DNA of 64,000 nt from Xenorhabdus ehlersii (GCF_003610465.1 NZ_RAQI01000001.1:558001-622000), one strand, 5' to 3'. Positions 31,047-42,084 are shown, numbered from the stretch's first letter. Notes: generated by a model not told the origin, from the letters alone. Made by a program: numbers and translations.

Positions 31047-31682
31047 TTAAGGAGAGTTGATATATACCGACAATTTGTTGGACATCCAATCAGCGATAAA
31101 GGGTTGTGCGGCTTGATTGGGGTGCAACCCATCATCTTGCATCCATTCTGGTTTGATAGCAACGTGCTCCATGAAAAATGGCAGCAGAGGAATTTGGTTG
31201 TGTTCAGCAAGCTCAAGATAAATTTTGGCAAAGGATTCGGTATATCGCTTTCCATAATTAGGTGAAATTCGGATTTGCATTAACAACGGTTGTGCGCCGG
31301 CTTGTTTAATCAAAGTAATGCCCTGTTGCAAATCTTGTTCTATGTTTTGAATGGGAAAACCACGCAGTCCATCATTCGCACCAAGCTCTATCAAAACCCA
31401 TTTTGGATTGTGCTGTTTCAATAATTCAGGCAAACGTTCAAGCCCTTGTGCGGCAGTATTACCACTAATACTGCCGTTAACAATGACTGTTTTTTTGCCG
31501 GTTTGTTGCCACTGTTTTGCCATCAGTGCAGGCCATGATTGCTCAACTGGCAAACGATATCCGGCACTGAGGCTATCACCTAATATTAGCAGGGTATCTG
31601 CTGCCGCTGCTCTGGCACTGCATAGCACCAACAATAAAAGGAAAAATACATGGCTGTAGAAAGTATTCTTGAAGTTCATCAT
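31047..31682 (-). CDS. tesA: Multifunctional esterase TesA (thioesterase I / lysophospholipase L1)
   Basis: Periplasmic SGNH hydrolase that cleaves acyl-CoA and lysophospholipids. From [13 protein letters not shown] it is 211 residues (E. coli 208). It has a signal peptide ending ARAAA, block I GDSLSAGY, block III GANDG and the catalytic DGLHPN block. The frame extends to 31730, but the MMNF start matches the family. Its 5' end overlaps that of divergent ybbA by 33 bp. Confidence 0.94.
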   Translation of the reverse strand: MMNFKNTFYSHVFFLLLLVLCSARAAAADTLLILGDSLSAGYRLPVEQSWPALMAKQWQQTGKKTVIVNGSISGNTAAQGLERLPELLKQHNPKWVLIELGANDGLRGFPIQNIEQDLQQGITLIKQAGAQPLLMQIRISPNYGKRYTESFAKIYLELAEHNQIPLLPFFMEHVAIKPEWMQDDGLHPNQAAQPFIADWMSNKLSVYINSP

Positions 31683-32336
31683 CTCACTAAACATGTCGGT
31701 CAAGGGGAACAGGTAATTAATATATTGCAAGGTATTGAGTTAGTTGTCGAGCCAGCACAGACAATTGCATTAATTGGTGAATCAGGCTCCGGTAAATCAA
31801 CGCTTCTGGGTATTATTGCCGGATTGGATGATGGTAGTGGAGGAGAAGTTCATCTATTGGGACAAAATATCAGTCGCATGAATGAAGAGCAGCGCGCGCA
31901 GTTAAGGGCAGAAAATGTAGGTTTTGTTTTTCAGTCATTTATGTTGATCCCCACTTTGAATGCATTGGAGAATGTCCAGCTTCCGGCATTATTGCGTGGT
32001 GAATCAGAAAACCAAAGCCGTGAACAAGCCATTGATCTACTGGGGCAATTGGGGTTAGGGAAACGCCTGAAACACATGCCAGCCCAGCTTTCAGGGGGAG
32101 AACAACAGCGGGTGGCTTTGGCTCGGGCATTCTGTACTCGTCCCAAAATCCTGTTTGCTGATGAACCAACGGGTAATCTTGATCGCCAGACAGGAGATCG
32201 CATCGCCGATTTGCTGTTTTCCCTGAATCATGATTACGCCACCACGTTGATTTTAGTCACGCACGATAATCAACTTGCGGCGCGTTGCCAGCGTCGCTTA
32301 CGCCTGGTAGATGGAAAATTGCGGGAGGAAGCATGA
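31650..32336 (+). CDS. ybbA: ABC transporter ATP-binding protein YbbA
   Basis: LolD/MacB-type ATPase of 228 residues: Walker [10 protein letters not shown], signature [14 protein letters not shown], Walker B ILFADEPT. It pairs with the permease ybbP, whose ATG overlaps its stop. The start at 31650 lies inside the divergent tesA 5' end, an arrangement also found in E. coli. Transport substrate is not established. Confidence 0.93.
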   Translation: MAVESILEVHHLTKHVGQGEQVINILQGIELVVEPAQTIALIGESGSGKSTLLGIIAGLDDGSGGEVHLLGQNISRMNEEQRAQLRAENVGFVFQSFMLIPTLNALENVQLPALLRGESENQSREQAIDLLGQLGLGKRLKHMPAQLSGGEQQRVALARAFCTRPKILFADEPTGNLDRQTGDRIADLLFSLNHDYATTLILVTHDNQLAARCQRRLRLVDGKLREEA

Positions 32337-34765
32337 TCTGGCGCTGGTTTTGGCGTGAGTGGCGTACACCTTCTCTCCTGATTGTATGGTTATCCCTGAC
32401 CTTAGCGGTGGCCTGTGTGCTGGCATTAGGGCGTATTAGTGATCGCATTGATCAAAGTGTGCATTATCAAAGCCGTGATTTTTTGGCGGGTGACCTTGTT
32501 TTAAGGGCTTCGTATCCCGTTGATGAAACCTGGTTGCAAAGGGCACAAGAGCAGAAGTTAACACTCAGTCGCCAAATCTCATTTTCGACCATGACGTATG
32601 CGGGAGACATTCCACAACTGGCTCAGGTGAAAGCCGCAGATGAGCGCTATCCTTTGTATGGAGAACTGGAAACCAATCCGCGTGGGTTAAAGCCAGAAAA
32701 AGGTTCTGTATTGGTGGCTCCACGATTATTGACACTATTGGGCGTTAGGATAGGAGATAATATTGACGTGGGAGATACCACGTTGAAGATTCGTGGGGAA
32801 TTATTGCAAGAGCCTGACAGCGGTTTCAATCCTTTTCAGATTTCTCCCCGAATTTTAATCAATATTGAGGATGCTCAGGCTACCGGGGCGATTCAACCCG
32901 GCAGCCGCTTGACTTACCGTTATATGTTTGGGGGTTCTCCTGCCGCCATCCAATCATTCCAGCAATTCGTTGAACCGCAACTAAAAGCGGATCAACGCTG
33001 GCTGACATTGAAACAAGATAATAGTGTCATGGCGCAATCCATTGAGCGTGCCCAGCAATTTTTATTGCTATCAGCTTTGTTAACATTACTACTTGCTGTA
33101 GCGGCAATGGCAGTTTCCATGGCGCATTACTGCCGCAGCCGACATAACCTGATTGCTATCCTGAAAACATTAGGTGCAGGGCGCTGGGCCTTGCGTCAAT
33201 GGATCATTGGACAATGGTTGGTGATATTGCTTGCCGCCATAGTGGTAGGTTCCATTTTGGGGTTGGTTTTTGAATCTGCATTGATTCGAATCCTGGCAGG
33301 AATGTTACCTAAGATGTTACCGGCTGCGGGAATGTGGCCGTGGGTATGGGCGATAGCTGCTCTGTTTGGTATTGCCGTGTTGGTAGGTATTCGTCCTTAT
33401 CGCCAACTCATGGCTACCCAGCCTTCACGGGTATTGAGAAGTGATGTAACGGTATCCATCTGGCCATTGCGTTATTATTTACCCATGGTGGCATTAATCA
33501 TAACAGGAGGATTGGTCTTACTGGCAGGCACTAAGCCGTTGTTATGGTCACTGTTAGCCGGAGTGCCGATTGTCGCGTTGTTTTTGGCACTATTGGGATG
33601 GGGAGGATTATGGCTACTGCGCCGCGTGACGTTCCGCCAGTTAAGCCTGCGTCTGGCGGTCAACCGGTTACTGTGTCGGCCATTTCAGACCATGACCCAA
33701 TTGGCGGCATTTTCCCTGTCATTCATGTTATTGGCTTTGCTGATTATGGCAAGGGGAGATTTATTGAACCAGTGGCAACAGCAATTACCACCGGATAGCC
33801 CTAATTATTTCCTGATTAACATGACCCAACCCCAAACGGCTCAAATTAATGACTTATTGGCTAAATATCAGGTAGAACCTACCGATTTTTATCCCGTAGT
33901 GCTGGCACGTTTGACGGAAGTGAACGGACAATCTGCGCTGGAATGGGCGAATGAAAAACACCCTAATAGTACTACCGTGCGTCGCGAACTGAACTTAACT
34001 TGGAAAGAAGAACTGCCGCCTTTTAATACCCTGGTTGCGGGGACATGGCCGCCAAAATCGAACGAAGTTTCTATGGAACAAGGTGTCGCTGAACGGTTAA
34101 ACATTAACCTGGGAGACAGGCTCACATTCACCGGAGATACCCGAACGTTTCATGCCATAGTAAGCAGTATTCGCAAGGTGGATTGGGAGAGCATAAATCC
34201 GAATTTCATTTTTATTTTCGTCAAAGAGACGTTAGAAAATCAGCCCAGAATGTGGTTAACCAGCTTTCATTATCAAGGGGATGGAAGGCTGTTAACGGAA
34301 ATTAACCGCCATTTCCCGACCGTTAGTATGCTGGATATTGGTTCGATACTCAAACAAGTACAAGGCATCTTGCAGCAAGTTAGCAAGGCATTAGAAATTA
34401 TGGTTGTTTTGGTAATGATTTGTGGCGGGTTACTGTTATTGGCACAAATTCAGGTAGGTATGAGCCAGCGACAACTTGAATTGGTGGTATACCGCACATT
34501 AGGGGCGAGCAAAAAGCTTTTGCGGCGTACATTATGGAGTGAATTTGCCCTGCTTGGTTTTATGGCGGGTTTGGCAGCGGCATTTGGTGCAGAAATCGCA
34601 CTTTGGTTGTTACAGACTCAGGTCTTTGACTTTCCGTGGCAGCCACAATGGCAGATGTGGTTTCTGCTTCCCATCATCAGTAGCTTACTGCTTTCACTAT
34701 GTGGTGGCTGGTTGGGAGTCAGGTTATTACGAAAGCAAGGGCAATATCGGCGCTTGCCTGAGTAA
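32333..34765 (+). CDS. ybbP: Putative ABC transporter permease YbbP
   Basis: A FtsX-like permease of 810 residues from [14 protein letters not shown] (E. coli 804). One N-terminal helix, a large periplasmic domain, two central helical blocks (about 240-440), a second periplasmic domain, and a C-terminal block (about 670-800) form two FtsX repeats. Its start overlaps the ybbA stop (ATGA), so the two are translationally coupled. The open frame extends upstream to 32285 inside ybbA, but this start matches homologues. Confidence 0.93.
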   Translation: MIWRWFWREWRTPSLLIVWLSLTLAVACVLALGRISDRIDQSVHYQSRDFLAGDLVLRASYPVDETWLQRAQEQKLTLSRQISFSTMTYAGDIPQLAQVKAADERYPLYGELETNPRGLKPEKGSVLVAPRLLTLLGVRIGDNIDVGDTTLKIRGELLQEPDSGFNPFQISPRILINIEDAQATGAIQPGSRLTYRYMFGGSPAAIQSFQQFVEPQLKADQRWLTLKQDNSVMAQSIERAQQFLLLSALLTLLLAVAAMAVSMAHYCRSRHNLIAILKTLGAGRWALRQWIIGQWLVILLAAIVVGSILGLVFESALIRILAGMLPKMLPAAGMWPWVWAIAALFGIAVLVGIRPYRQLMATQPSRVLRSDVTVSIWPLRYYLPMVALIITGGLVLLAGTKPLLWSLLAGVPIVALFLALLGWGGLWLLRRVTFRQLSLRLAVNRLLCRPFQTMTQLAAFSLSFMLLALLIMARGDLLNQWQQQLPPDSPNYFLINMTQPQTAQINDLLAKYQVEPTDFYPVVLARLTEVNGQSALEWANEKHPNSTTVRRELNLTWKEELPPFNTLVAGTWPPKSNEVSMEQGVAERLNINLGDRLTFTGDTRTFHAIVSSIRKVDWESINPNFIFIFVKETLENQPRMWLTSFHYQGDGRLLTEINRHFPTVSMLDIGSILKQVQGILQQVSKALEIMVVLVMICGGLLLLAQIQVGMSQRQLELVVYRTLGASKKLLRRTLWSEFALLGFMAGLAAAFGAEIALWLLQTQVFDFPWQPQWQMWFLLPIISSLLLSLCGGWLGVRLLRKQGQYRRLPE

Positions 34766-34778
34766 TCTCTACATCTTT

Positions 34779-34810
34779 GATAAACCTCGTTGGTTTAAGC
34801 GAGGTTTATC
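34779..34810 (+). terminator. Stem-loop after ybbP
   Basis: GATAAACCTCG and CGAGGTTTATC form a perfect 11-bp stem with a ten-base loop just after the ybbP stop and before the 3' end of the convergent broken oxidoreductase. There is no T-tract; it may be a bidirectional terminator. Confidence 0.55.
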
Positions 34811-34834
34811 AGCGATCTATTTGACCAGATATTA

Positions 34835-35577
34835 TCAGGCAAATTCTTCTCTTAACTTGGGCAGTATCCGATCGCCAAAAATCTTTAACCCTGTTATGTA
34901 ATCGGGGAAAATCAACATAACGCCATCCAACTCACAAGTACGCATTAAACCTGTTAGTTGCTTGTAGCAGGTATCTGGCGTACCGATGGCAGTATGAGTC
35001 ATAAAGGCGTTTTGGGAGCCTTCTACCATCGCATTGCTTTTTCCATCCGTATTGACGCCAAAACTATGCATCATATTTTTGACAGCTTCCACATCCAAGC
35101 CCTGGCGATAGAACTGTGCGAGGGTTTCAGCATAGGCATCTGTTTCAGCGTAAATGACAGTACACATGCAGAATGTTTTAGTTGACGCACACTGAAACGT
35201 AGCCCTTGTTCGGATTGGCAGGCACAAACGAGATTTGTTCAAATTCGTCTCGGAATGAACCGGAAACAATATTCAGCCTCGCACGTCCCTGACTAATGTG
35301 ATCCAGCGTGGCGATCATTTTGGTCGTAACCGCCGGATTATGCAGCCCGGCATGAACAGTTGCGATTAATTTTGCGCGGTGGGTCACTTCGGCAATCCCC
35401 GCCAAACCCGCACCATTTTCCCATGGACATAATGAAATCAAGGCCAATCTGGTCGGCCAAAATAGCAGCCTCTCGGTTCTGTTTATAAGACGCATCCAGT
35501 GGTGGTATGTTTTTGGAGATGATCCACCCACTTTTGGCGATGGGCAGAAATACATCGAACGCTTTCTTTGACATCAC
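34835..35577 (-). pseudogene. Broken LLM-class flavin-dependent monooxygenase (RutA-like)
   Basis: Three frames are needed to read this gene. Frame 1 starts MMSKKAFDVFLPIAKSGW and runs to about 35430 (LDFIMSMGKW). Frame 2 continues GLAGIAEVTHRAKLIATV... to KGYVSVCVN near 35180. Frame 3 gives the C-terminus, VIYAETDAYAETLAQFYRQ... to FPDYITGLKIFGDRILPKL. The order and motifs match RutA-type bacterial-luciferase-fold monooxygenases. About 120 residues around the middle are missing near 35190. An FMN-dependent oxygenase once existed here; it is now inactive. Confidence 0.8.
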
Positions 35578-35620
35578 TATTTCCTTGTTTGTACGTTATT
35601 TCAGTTCATTTTTACCTTAT

Positions 35621-36880
35621 TCAGTAGATTGGGTGTTTTCTCATTTTATGAGCAGGTGGTTTCATCATTAATGTTACGACAAGAACAACAAATACAGGAA
35701 TGGCAATAATCAGGAATGCAGAGGTAAAACTGCCTGAATAATCTTTGATGGCACCCGCAAAAAAAGGCGCCAGACAAGCCAAGGTAGATATCAGGTTCAT
35801 GATAGAAAACAGTTCCAAATAAGGCTTGCGGCCAAAATAGTTAGCCAGCAATACACTGGATGCAAGGAAGGTCATGCCATATCCCATTCCGACACACAGC
35901 GTGAACGCAATCAAGAACGGCCATGACGAGGCGATACTCAGTGCAATCAAGCCAAGGATAATAATAAACAGGCTGATAATCAGTAACTTTTTGGGTTCTA
36001 CCCACTCTCCCACTGCACCGCCGGCTAATCTGGAAAATGCATTGATAAAAGCCATTGTGCTCAGTAATCCAGCGGCGATAGCTTCGCTGAAACCATTTTC
36101 GATAATATGAGCAACCGCAAAACTGTTGACGGTAATGCCACACCATAAAAATGCGGTGTAAGTTGCAGCAATCACATAAAACTGCCATGTCCGTAGTGCT
36201 TGACGTGCGGTCCAATGTTGCTTGGTACGATAAATGCTGGGAGTATCCTGATTGTTATGTTTCTGGTTTACGGCCTTGGCGTGGGCGATTTCCCGTTTAC
36301 CTTCCTGAAGAATAATAATCGTCAGGATAACGAAGATGGAGAGGATAATGGCGGAAATCATCCAATGCATTCGCCATGTTCCCCAAATACGGGTCGCCAG
36401 AAAGTAGATCCACGGGCCAATTACCCCACCTAGTCCACCTATCGTGAAATAGAAACCAAAAGCAAGGGCCTGTTTCTCATATAGCCGTGAAATCACATAA
36501 GTGCCTGGTACTGTTGCCAAAAAAGTAAAACCGATACCAATTAAAGCCGTACCAATAAAGTACGATGAAATAGCGTATGTGTGATAAAGATTGTAGAAAC
36601 CTGCCAGAAAAATCAGCAGGCCAATAGACAGGGTAAAACGAACGCCAACTTTACGGATAAATACTGTTGGCAGAAAACTGGATAGCCCGCAAGTCAGGCC
36701 AAGCAGTGTGAACCCCAAACCTGCATTTGTCCAACTCCAGCCCAGTTCATTAATCATACTCGGCAGGACAACACCCAATGATGTAAAGGTTGTTGCTGTG
36801 GATAAAAAATAGACCATGCCTAAAAGTATCAGCAAAAACCACTGATAAGTACGCCCAAATTTGTCGTGTTGAATAGACAT
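35621..36880 (-). CDS. MFS transporter (OxlT/monocarboxylate-like)
   Basis: A 12-helix major facilitator protein of 419 residues from MSIQHDKFGRTYQWF, with GGAG five bases upstream. The frame extends 13 codons further, without a ribosome site. The central loop (about 200-230) is charged. Helix content and the GGLGGVIGPWIYFLATRIWGT-type segment suggest an organic-anion or nitrogen-compound carrier. It is intact between two broken flavin-related genes, so it probably once served the same pathway. Confidence 0.8.
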   Translation of the reverse strand: MSIQHDKFGRTYQWFLLILLGMVYFLSTATTFTSLGVVLPSMINELGWSWTNAGLGFTLLGLTCGLSSFLPTVFIRKVGVRFTLSIGLLIFLAGFYNLYHTYAISSYFIGTALIGIGFTFLATVPGTYVISRLYEKQALAFGFYFTIGGLGGVIGPWIYFLATRIWGTWRMHWMISAIILSIFVILTIIILQEGKREIAHAKAVNQKHNNQDTPSIYRTKQHWTARQALRTWQFYVIAATYTAFLWCGITVNSFAVAHIIENGFSEAIAAGLLSTMAFINAFSRLAGGAVGEWVEPKKLLIISLFIIILGLIALSIASSWPFLIAFTLCVGMGYGMTFLASSVLLANYFGRKPYLELFSIMNLISTLACLAPFFAGAIKDYSGSFTSAFLIIAIPVFVVLVVTLMMKPPAHKMRKHPIY

Positions 36881-36987
36881 TGTGACTCCATCAAGGATGT
36901 AAACGATTAAAAGCAGCACTATTTTATGTGTTTATTAGAAAAAGCTATATCGAATAAACATGCATAAAGAAAATGGCGGGCACAATC

Positions 36988-37209
36988 TTTATGGGCATAT
37001 AGAGGGTATGGCAGAAGTAGCAGAGTTTACTGCAACCGGTGAAACTGGATGAAGAAAATAAGACAATTGCTTTAAACCTGATCCCGGAAACATTAAGAAT
37101 GACCAATCTCAGCAAGATTAAGGTCGGTGATTTCCTCAATGACGAGATAGATCAAACGACAAGAACCATTGTGGACACATTATCCCGAACGCTGTCAAGA
37201 ATGCGATAA
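36988..37209 (+). pseudogene. Riboflavin-synthase/lumazine-protein-like remnant
   Basis: The last 60 codons read LQPVKLDEENKTIALNLIPE, then TLRMTNLSKIKVGD and EIDQTTRTIVDTLSR, ending at a stop at 37207-37209. This is the C-terminal end of the riboflavin synthase alpha/lumazine protein family. Just upstream, in another frame, FMGI and EGMAEVAEF resemble the family N-terminus (FxGIVxG). The middle, about 130 residues, is gone. This is an internally deleted relic. It is separate from any housekeeping riboflavin synthase gene, which is not in the window. Confidence 0.65.
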
Positions 37210-37285
37210 TCTCTAACAGGAATGGGAAGTGGTAGTTGATTTTAATCATTACCACTGCCCAGAGTTGGTTATCAAAAATAACCGA

Positions 37286-38359
37286 TCAGCTTAATTTCTC
37301 TTGTGCCCACTTAAGGCTGCTTTGATATTCTGTTGGTAATAATGAAGCTAACGTTTGCAATGTCGTTTTCAAGGCTTCTTTATCCGCATGAGTCACATTT
37401 AAGTGACCTACCTTACGTGCAGGACGAACTTCTTTTTCATACCAATGTAAACGAACCAGCGGCAAACTTAGCCATGCGGGATTTACCCCCGTGCCGATCA
37501 AATTGATCATGACGGATGGTGCAAAGATTTCTGGTTGTGGCATAGGAAGATTCAAGATCGCCCGCAAGTGAAGTTCAAACTGGCTGATGGAAGCGCCGTT
37601 TTGCGTCCAGTGACCGCTATTGTGAACCCGCGGAGCCAATTCATTGATCAACAAATTATTGCCAACAATAAAACACTCCATCGCCATAACACCAACATAG
37701 TTCAGGTGATCCATGATGGTGGATAACATCTGCTCTGCTTGCTGTTGAAATGGCTTATCGGCACCATTATCAGGCAAAGCAATACTGGTGCGTAAAATAC
37801 CTTCCTGATGCAAATTATGAGTTAGCGTATAGAATACAGATTCACCTTTGGCATTACGGGCTCCAACCAGCGAGACTTCCCCCGAAAATGGAATTCCCTG
37901 TTCTACAATACATTCACCGTAAATTTCAGATGGAAGAGTTGTTTCATCACCCGGCCGGATACGCCATTGACCACGTCCGTCATAGCCCCCAGTCCGTCGC
38001 TTAACAATGATAAAATCCCCTAATTCCGCAAATAGTTGTGGCCATTGTTCGGGAGAGGAAAGTAATTTCCATGGCGCAGTTGCCAGGCTCAACGTCTCCA
38101 TGAGCTGCTTTTGTGGCAAGCGATCCGCCAGTTGCGGAAAAATATCGCGATTGATAAAAGCCTGATGATGAGCCAGTTCGCGGGTTAATGCGGTTTCGGG
38201 CCAACGTTCAATTTCTGCGGTGATCACGCTGCTTTGGTAAGGCACTGCCTCCGGTTCAGCATCCAACCCAACAGGATAGACAGCGATCCCCAAAGGTTCA
38301 CCGGCTTGACGCAGCATTCTGCCTAACTGACCATTTCCCAATACACAAACGGACTTCAT
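37286..38359 (-). CDS. purK: 5-(carboxyamino)imidazole ribonucleotide synthase PurK
   Basis: ATP-grasp enzyme of de novo purine synthesis: AIR + ATP + bicarbonate gives N5-CAIR. The 357 residues (E. coli 355) begin with the [20 protein letters not shown] nucleotide fold. They carry the [13 protein letters not shown] lid, [13 protein letters not shown] and the C-terminal domain. Its ATG overlaps the purE stop by four bases (ATGA), so purE and purK are coupled. Confidence 0.96.
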   Translation of the reverse strand: MKSVCVLGNGQLGRMLRQAGEPLGIAVYPVGLDAEPEAVPYQSSVITAEIERWPETALTRELAHHQAFINRDIFPQLADRLPQKQLMETLSLATAPWKLLSSPEQWPQLFAELGDFIIVKRRTGGYDGRGQWRIRPGDETTLPSEIYGECIVEQGIPFSGEVSLVGARNAKGESVFYTLTHNLHQEGILRTSIALPDNGADKPFQQQAEQMLSTIMDHLNYVGVMAMECFIVGNNLLINELAPRVHNSGHWTQNGASISQFELHLRAILNLPMPQPEIFAPSVMINLIGTGVNPAWLSLPLVRLHWYEKEVRPARKVGHLNVTHADKEALKTTLQTLASLLPTEYQSSLKWAQEKLS

Positions 38360-38922
38360 GCATCCTCCCGTGGATCTGGGTTATCCAAAACAGCCTGGGT
38401 TTGTGCGCTGCGCCAATCTGATAAACGTTGAAACAGTGCACTATCATGCAACGCTAGCACCTGGGCCGCCAGCAATGCGGCATTTGCTGCTCCTGCCTTG
38501 CCGATAGCCAGTGTACCAACAGGAATGCCCTTTGGCATTTGGACGATAGAATACAGGCTATCAACACCACTAAGCGCCGCGCTTTGTACAGGCACCCCAA
38601 ACACAGGCACTAAGGTTTTGGATGCCAACATCCCCGGTAGATGTGCTGCTCCACCTGCACCAGCGATAATGACATCAAAACCATTTTCTTTCGCCTGTTC
38701 TGCAAAACGAAAAAGTTTATCTGGCGTTCGGTGTGCCGAAACAATTTCAACATGAAAAGGAATAGCGAGATCGGTCAGGATATCGGCCGCATGTTGCATT
38801 GTTGCCCAGTCGCTTTTAGAACCCATGACAATGGCGATTTTAGCGTGGTTTTGGGGTTCTATTTCTGTTGGAAAAGTCATTGTCGGAGTAATAGCTATTG
38901 TGGGATCAGAGCTGGACGTCAT
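38356..38922 (-). CDS. purE: N5-carboxyaminoimidazole ribonucleotide mutase PurE
   Basis: Converts N5-CAIR to CAIR in purine synthesis. The core matches the family: [22 protein letters not shown] [13 protein letters not shown], and [14 protein letters not shown]. The start at 38922 has AGGAG at a workable distance and gives 188 residues. That is about 20 more than E. coli, because of a poorly conserved N-terminal tail ([13 protein letters not shown]). An internal ATG at 38880 lacks a ribosome site. First gene of the purEK operon. Confidence 0.95.
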   Translation of the reverse strand: MTSSSDPTIAITPTMTFPTEIEPQNHAKIAIVMGSKSDWATMQHAADILTDLAIPFHVEIVSAHRTPDKLFRFAEQAKENGFDVIIAGAGGAAHLPGMLASKTLVPVFGVPVQSAALSGVDSLYSIVQMPKGIPVGTLAIGKAGAANAALLAAQVLALHDSALFQRLSDWRSAQTQAVLDNPDPREDA

Positions 38923-39003
38923 AAATCAGATGCTCCTGTATTGGGTATCTACCAGAACAAAGATGAAATTTCAGATGGCGGATCATATCACGCTAATTGC
39001 ATA

Positions 39004-39019
39004 AGGAAAACGTTTGCGT
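39004..39019 (-). promoter_or_regulatory. PurR operator of purEK
   Basis: The minus-strand 16-mer ACGCAAACGTTTTCCT matches the PurR consensus (ACGCAAACGTTTNCNT) and lies about 80 bp upstream of purE, as in E. coli. Purine-dependent repression of purEK is expected. Confidence 0.85.
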
Positions 39020-39058
39020 CGTTTGATCTGTCGATTTTTACAAAATAAGTAAAGGAGC

Positions 39059-39781
39059 TTAGAAGGGAAAGGATATCAACTCAATAGCCGTTTCTGTAAC
39101 TTTGAACATCGAACCTTGGTCATGCCATGCTCCTAATACACCACGATGCACGGTTTTATCGCCAAACTGAATATCGTGTATTGCGGGGCAGTGAGTATGC
39201 CCGTGAATTATCCAATCTGCCTGATATTTTTTAAAATGTTCGATAACAGCCTCTTGATTGACATCCATAATAGATGTGGATTTTTGGCTGTTAGCATATT
39301 GGCTACCCGCTCGCATTTTAGCGGCAATTTTCAAGCGGATAAATAAAGGGAGAAACAGGAATAGCCGTTGTATCCAAGGAGTATGCACTCGCTTACGATA
39401 TTGCTGATAGTTGATATCATCGGTGCATAGTGTATCGCCATGCAAAATCAAAATACGTTTACCATACAACTCCAGCACTTTTTCCTGTGGTAGCAGAATC
39501 AAGCCGCTCTCTCTGGCAAAATGGGAACCGAGCAAGAAATCACGATTGCCATGAATGAAATAACAGGGAATACCTTGTTGTTTCAATCCATTAAGTGCCT
39601 GGGCGATTTTAGTATGCAATGGGTTGGGATCATCATCACCAATCCAGTAATCAAAAAAATCACCGAGGATATAAAGACTTTCAGCGTGGATTGCATCCTC
39701 ACGTAAAAAACGCAGAAAACCGGCAGTAATTGCCGGCTCTTGTTCACTGAGATGCAAGTCTGCAATAAACAGTGTATTCAT
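39059..39781 (-). CDS. lpxH: UDP-2,3-diacylglucosamine diphosphatase LpxH
   Basis: Lipid A pathway enzyme that hydrolyses UDP-2,3-diacylglucosamine to lipid X and UMP at the inner membrane. A 240-residue metallophosphoesterase with ADLHLSE (Asp8, His10), [25 protein letters not shown] and HGHTHCPA motifs. It lies 17 bp downstream of ppiB on the same strand. Confidence 0.96.
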   Translation of the reverse strand: MNTLFIADLHLSEQEPAITAGFLRFLREDAIHAESLYILGDFFDYWIGDDDPNPLHTKIAQALNGLKQQGIPCYFIHGNRDFLLGSHFARESGLILLPQEKVLELYGKRILILHGDTLCTDDINYQQYRKRVHTPWIQRLFLFLPLFIRLKIAAKMRAGSQYANSQKSTSIMDVNQEAVIEHFKKYQADWIIHGHTHCPAIHDIQFGDKTVHRGVLGAWHDQGSMFKVTETAIELISFPF

Positions 39782-39798
39782 GTAGCGTTTAACAGCAA

Positions 39799-40293
39799 TT
39801 ATTCGCCAACAGTAACACGTTCAATGATCACATCTTCATGTGGTACATCTTGGTGCATACCGCTGCGACCAGTGGAAACACCTTTAATTTTATCAATCAC
39901 GTCCATACCTTCAACAACTTCGGCAAATACGCAGTAACCCCATCCATCTGGACGCTCTGAACGGAAGTTCAGGAAATCGTTATCTACAACGTTAATGAAG
40001 AACTGGGCAGTTGCAGAGTGCGGATCATTGGTGCGTGCCATAGCGATAGTGCCACGGCTGTTTTTCAGGCCATTGTTGGCTTCGTTTTTGACAGGAGCCT
40101 TAGTTGTTTTCTGCTTCATGCCTGGTTCAAAGCCACCGCCTTGAATCATGAATCCATTGATAACACGGTGAAAAATTGTGTTGTCATAAAAACCTTCCGA
40201 GCAGTAACTCAGGAAGTTTTCAACAGTTGCAGGTGCTTTATCAGCGAAGGTTTTGATTACGATATCGCCAAAGTTGGTGTGGAAAGTCACCAT
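39799..40293 (-). CDS. ppiB: Cytoplasmic peptidyl-prolyl cis-trans isomerase B
   Basis: Cyclophilin of 164 residues starting [20 protein letters not shown], identical in length to E. coli PpiB. Catalytic segments: [13 protein letters not shown] and [11 protein letters not shown]. The frame is open 48 codons further upstream, but that part has no family resemblance. It is followed by lpxH and divergent from cysS, as in E. coli. Confidence 0.96.
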   Translation of the reverse strand: MVTFHTNFGDIVIKTFADKAPATVENFLSYCSEGFYDNTIFHRVINGFMIQGGGFEPGMKQKTTKAPVKNEANNGLKNSRGTIAMARTNDPHSATAQFFINVVDNDFLNFRSERPDGWGYCVFAEVVEGMDVIDKIKGVSTGRSGMHQDVPHEDVIIERVTVGE

Positions 40294-40565
40294 AATAAAA
40301 ATCCTAGTAATAGTTTTGATTGACCCTGTATTTAGGGGATTCGGAACAATCGCTGTTATATCATATCTCAGATTTTGAGTCAGTACTCTGGGACGTATCA
40401 ATACAACGCGGTTTACGGCACTTGCAAAGCATTGCATATCAAGGTGAAATATCTCATCTGGCTTCTCTATATTCTCGTTTATTTATCTTGCTGATAAAGA
40501 AGCCTATAATCAGCCAATTCATTTGATTTTATTACACGTACATTAATTTTTACGGAAACCCACTG

Positions 40566-41948
40566 ATGCTAAAAATTTTCAACACTCTCAGCCGTCAAAA
40601 AGAAGAATTTAAGCCGATTCACGAAGGAAAAGTGGGCATGTACGTGTGTGGCATTACCATTTATGACTTGTGTCATATCGGTCATGGCAGAACATTTGTG
40701 GCATTTGATGCGATTGCCCGTTACCTGCGTTATCTGGGATATGATCTGACATATGTCCGTAACGTCACAGACGTGGATGATAAAATTATTAAACGCGCCA
40801 TCGAAAATAACGAAAGTTGTGACGATTTGACCGCACGCATGTTGGCAGAAATGCACAGCGATTTTGATGCATTGAATATTCTGCGTCCTGATTTAGAGCC
40901 TCGTGCAACGCAACATATCCCAGAAATCATTGCAATCACGGAAGAGCTGATTAAGCGCGGGCACGCTTATGTTGCTGCTAATGGTGACGTTATGTTCTCC
41001 ATTGACACCAATTCTAATTATGGCCTGCTTTCCCGCCAGGATTTGGAACAATTGCAGGCTGGCGCCCGTGTTGAAGTGGCAGATGTAAAACGTAACCCGA
41101 TGGATTTTGTATTATGGAAAATGTCCAAACTGGGTGAGCCGAGTTGGGAATCTCCGTGGGGAGCAGGCCGTCCGGGTTGGCATATTGAATGTTCCGCCAT
41201 GAACGGTAAGACGCTGGGTCACCACTTTGATATCCACGGTGGCGGTTCTGATTTGATGTTCCCGCACCATGAAAATGAGATTGCTCAATCCACTTGTGCC
41301 CATGATGGTCCTTACGTCAATTATTGGATGCATTCCGGCATGGTTATGGTGGATAAAGAGAAGATGTCCAAATCATTGAATAACTTCTTTACCATCCGTG
41401 ATGTGCTGGCGTATTACGATGCTGAGACCGTGCGTTATTTCTTGCTGTCAGGCCACTATCGCAGCCAGTTGAATTATACGGAAGAGAACCTGAAACAGGC
41501 GCGCACTTCCCTTGAACGTCTGTATACCTCCCTGCGTGGTACAGATAAATCTGCCCAACCTGCTGGTGGAGAAGCATTTGAAGCCCGTTTCGTTGAAGCA
41601 ATGAACGATGATTTCAACACACCGGAAGCGTATTCAGCCTTATTTGATATGGCGCGTGAGCTGAATCGGCTGAAGACAGAAGACATGACCATAGCTAATG
41701 GTCTGGCGGCAAGACTACGTAAATTGGCAGGTATTCTTGGCCTTTTGGAACAAGATCCAGAACACTTTTTGCAAGGCGGAGCACAGACTGATGGCGATGT
41801 TGCCCGAATCGAAGCATTAATCAAACAGCGTAACGATGCTCGTAAAAACAAAGAATGGGCATTGGCTGATGCGGCGCGTGACCAGTTAAATGACATGGGA
41901 ATTGAGCTGGAAGATGGCCCACAAGGAACAACATGGCGCCGTAAATAA
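40566..41948 (+). CDS. cysS: Cysteinyl-tRNA synthetase
   Basis: Class I synthetase of 460 residues (E. coli 461). The zinc ligand Cys28 lies in [10 protein letters not shown], the HIGH motif at 37-40, and KMSKS in [12 protein letters not shown]. The C-terminal DALR and anticodon-binding helices are present. It is monocistronic, with a terminator at 41974. Confidence 0.97.
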   Translation: MLKIFNTLSRQKEEFKPIHEGKVGMYVCGITIYDLCHIGHGRTFVAFDAIARYLRYLGYDLTYVRNVTDVDDKIIKRAIENNESCDDLTARMLAEMHSDFDALNILRPDLEPRATQHIPEIIAITEELIKRGHAYVAANGDVMFSIDTNSNYGLLSRQDLEQLQAGARVEVADVKRNPMDFVLWKMSKLGEPSWESPWGAGRPGWHIECSAMNGKTLGHHFDIHGGGSDLMFPHHENEIAQSTCAHDGPYVNYWMHSGMVMVDKEKMSKSLNNFFTIRDVLAYYDAETVRYFLLSGHYRSQLNYTEENLKQARTSLERLYTSLRGTDKSAQPAGGEAFEARFVEAMNDDFNTPEAYSALFDMARELNRLKTEDMTIANGLAARLRKLAGILGLLEQDPEHFLQGGAQTDGDVARIEALIKQRNDARKNKEWALADAARDQLNDMGIELEDGPQGTTWRRK

Positions 41949-41973
41949 TCGATTTTTGATTTATTGAACACCA

Positions 41974-42006
41974 GAACCGCCCCTTAGATGGGCGGTTCAG
42001 TTTTTA
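41974..42006 (+). terminator. Rho-independent terminator of cysS
   Basis: GAACCGCCC and GGGCGGTTC form a perfect GC-rich stem with a short loop, followed by AGTTTTTAAT, 25 bp after the cysS stop. Confidence 0.9.
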
Positions 42007-42084
42007 ATATCTTTGCACTTTCATAGCAAGATTTTTTAGTTGTAGTGCTTGTTATATAAATGAGCGGAATAAAAACCGACAAAT

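Noticed and set aside
40294..40437. 48-residue extension of PpiB
   Set aside because: No resemblance to cyclophilins; the MVTFHTN start is the family start.
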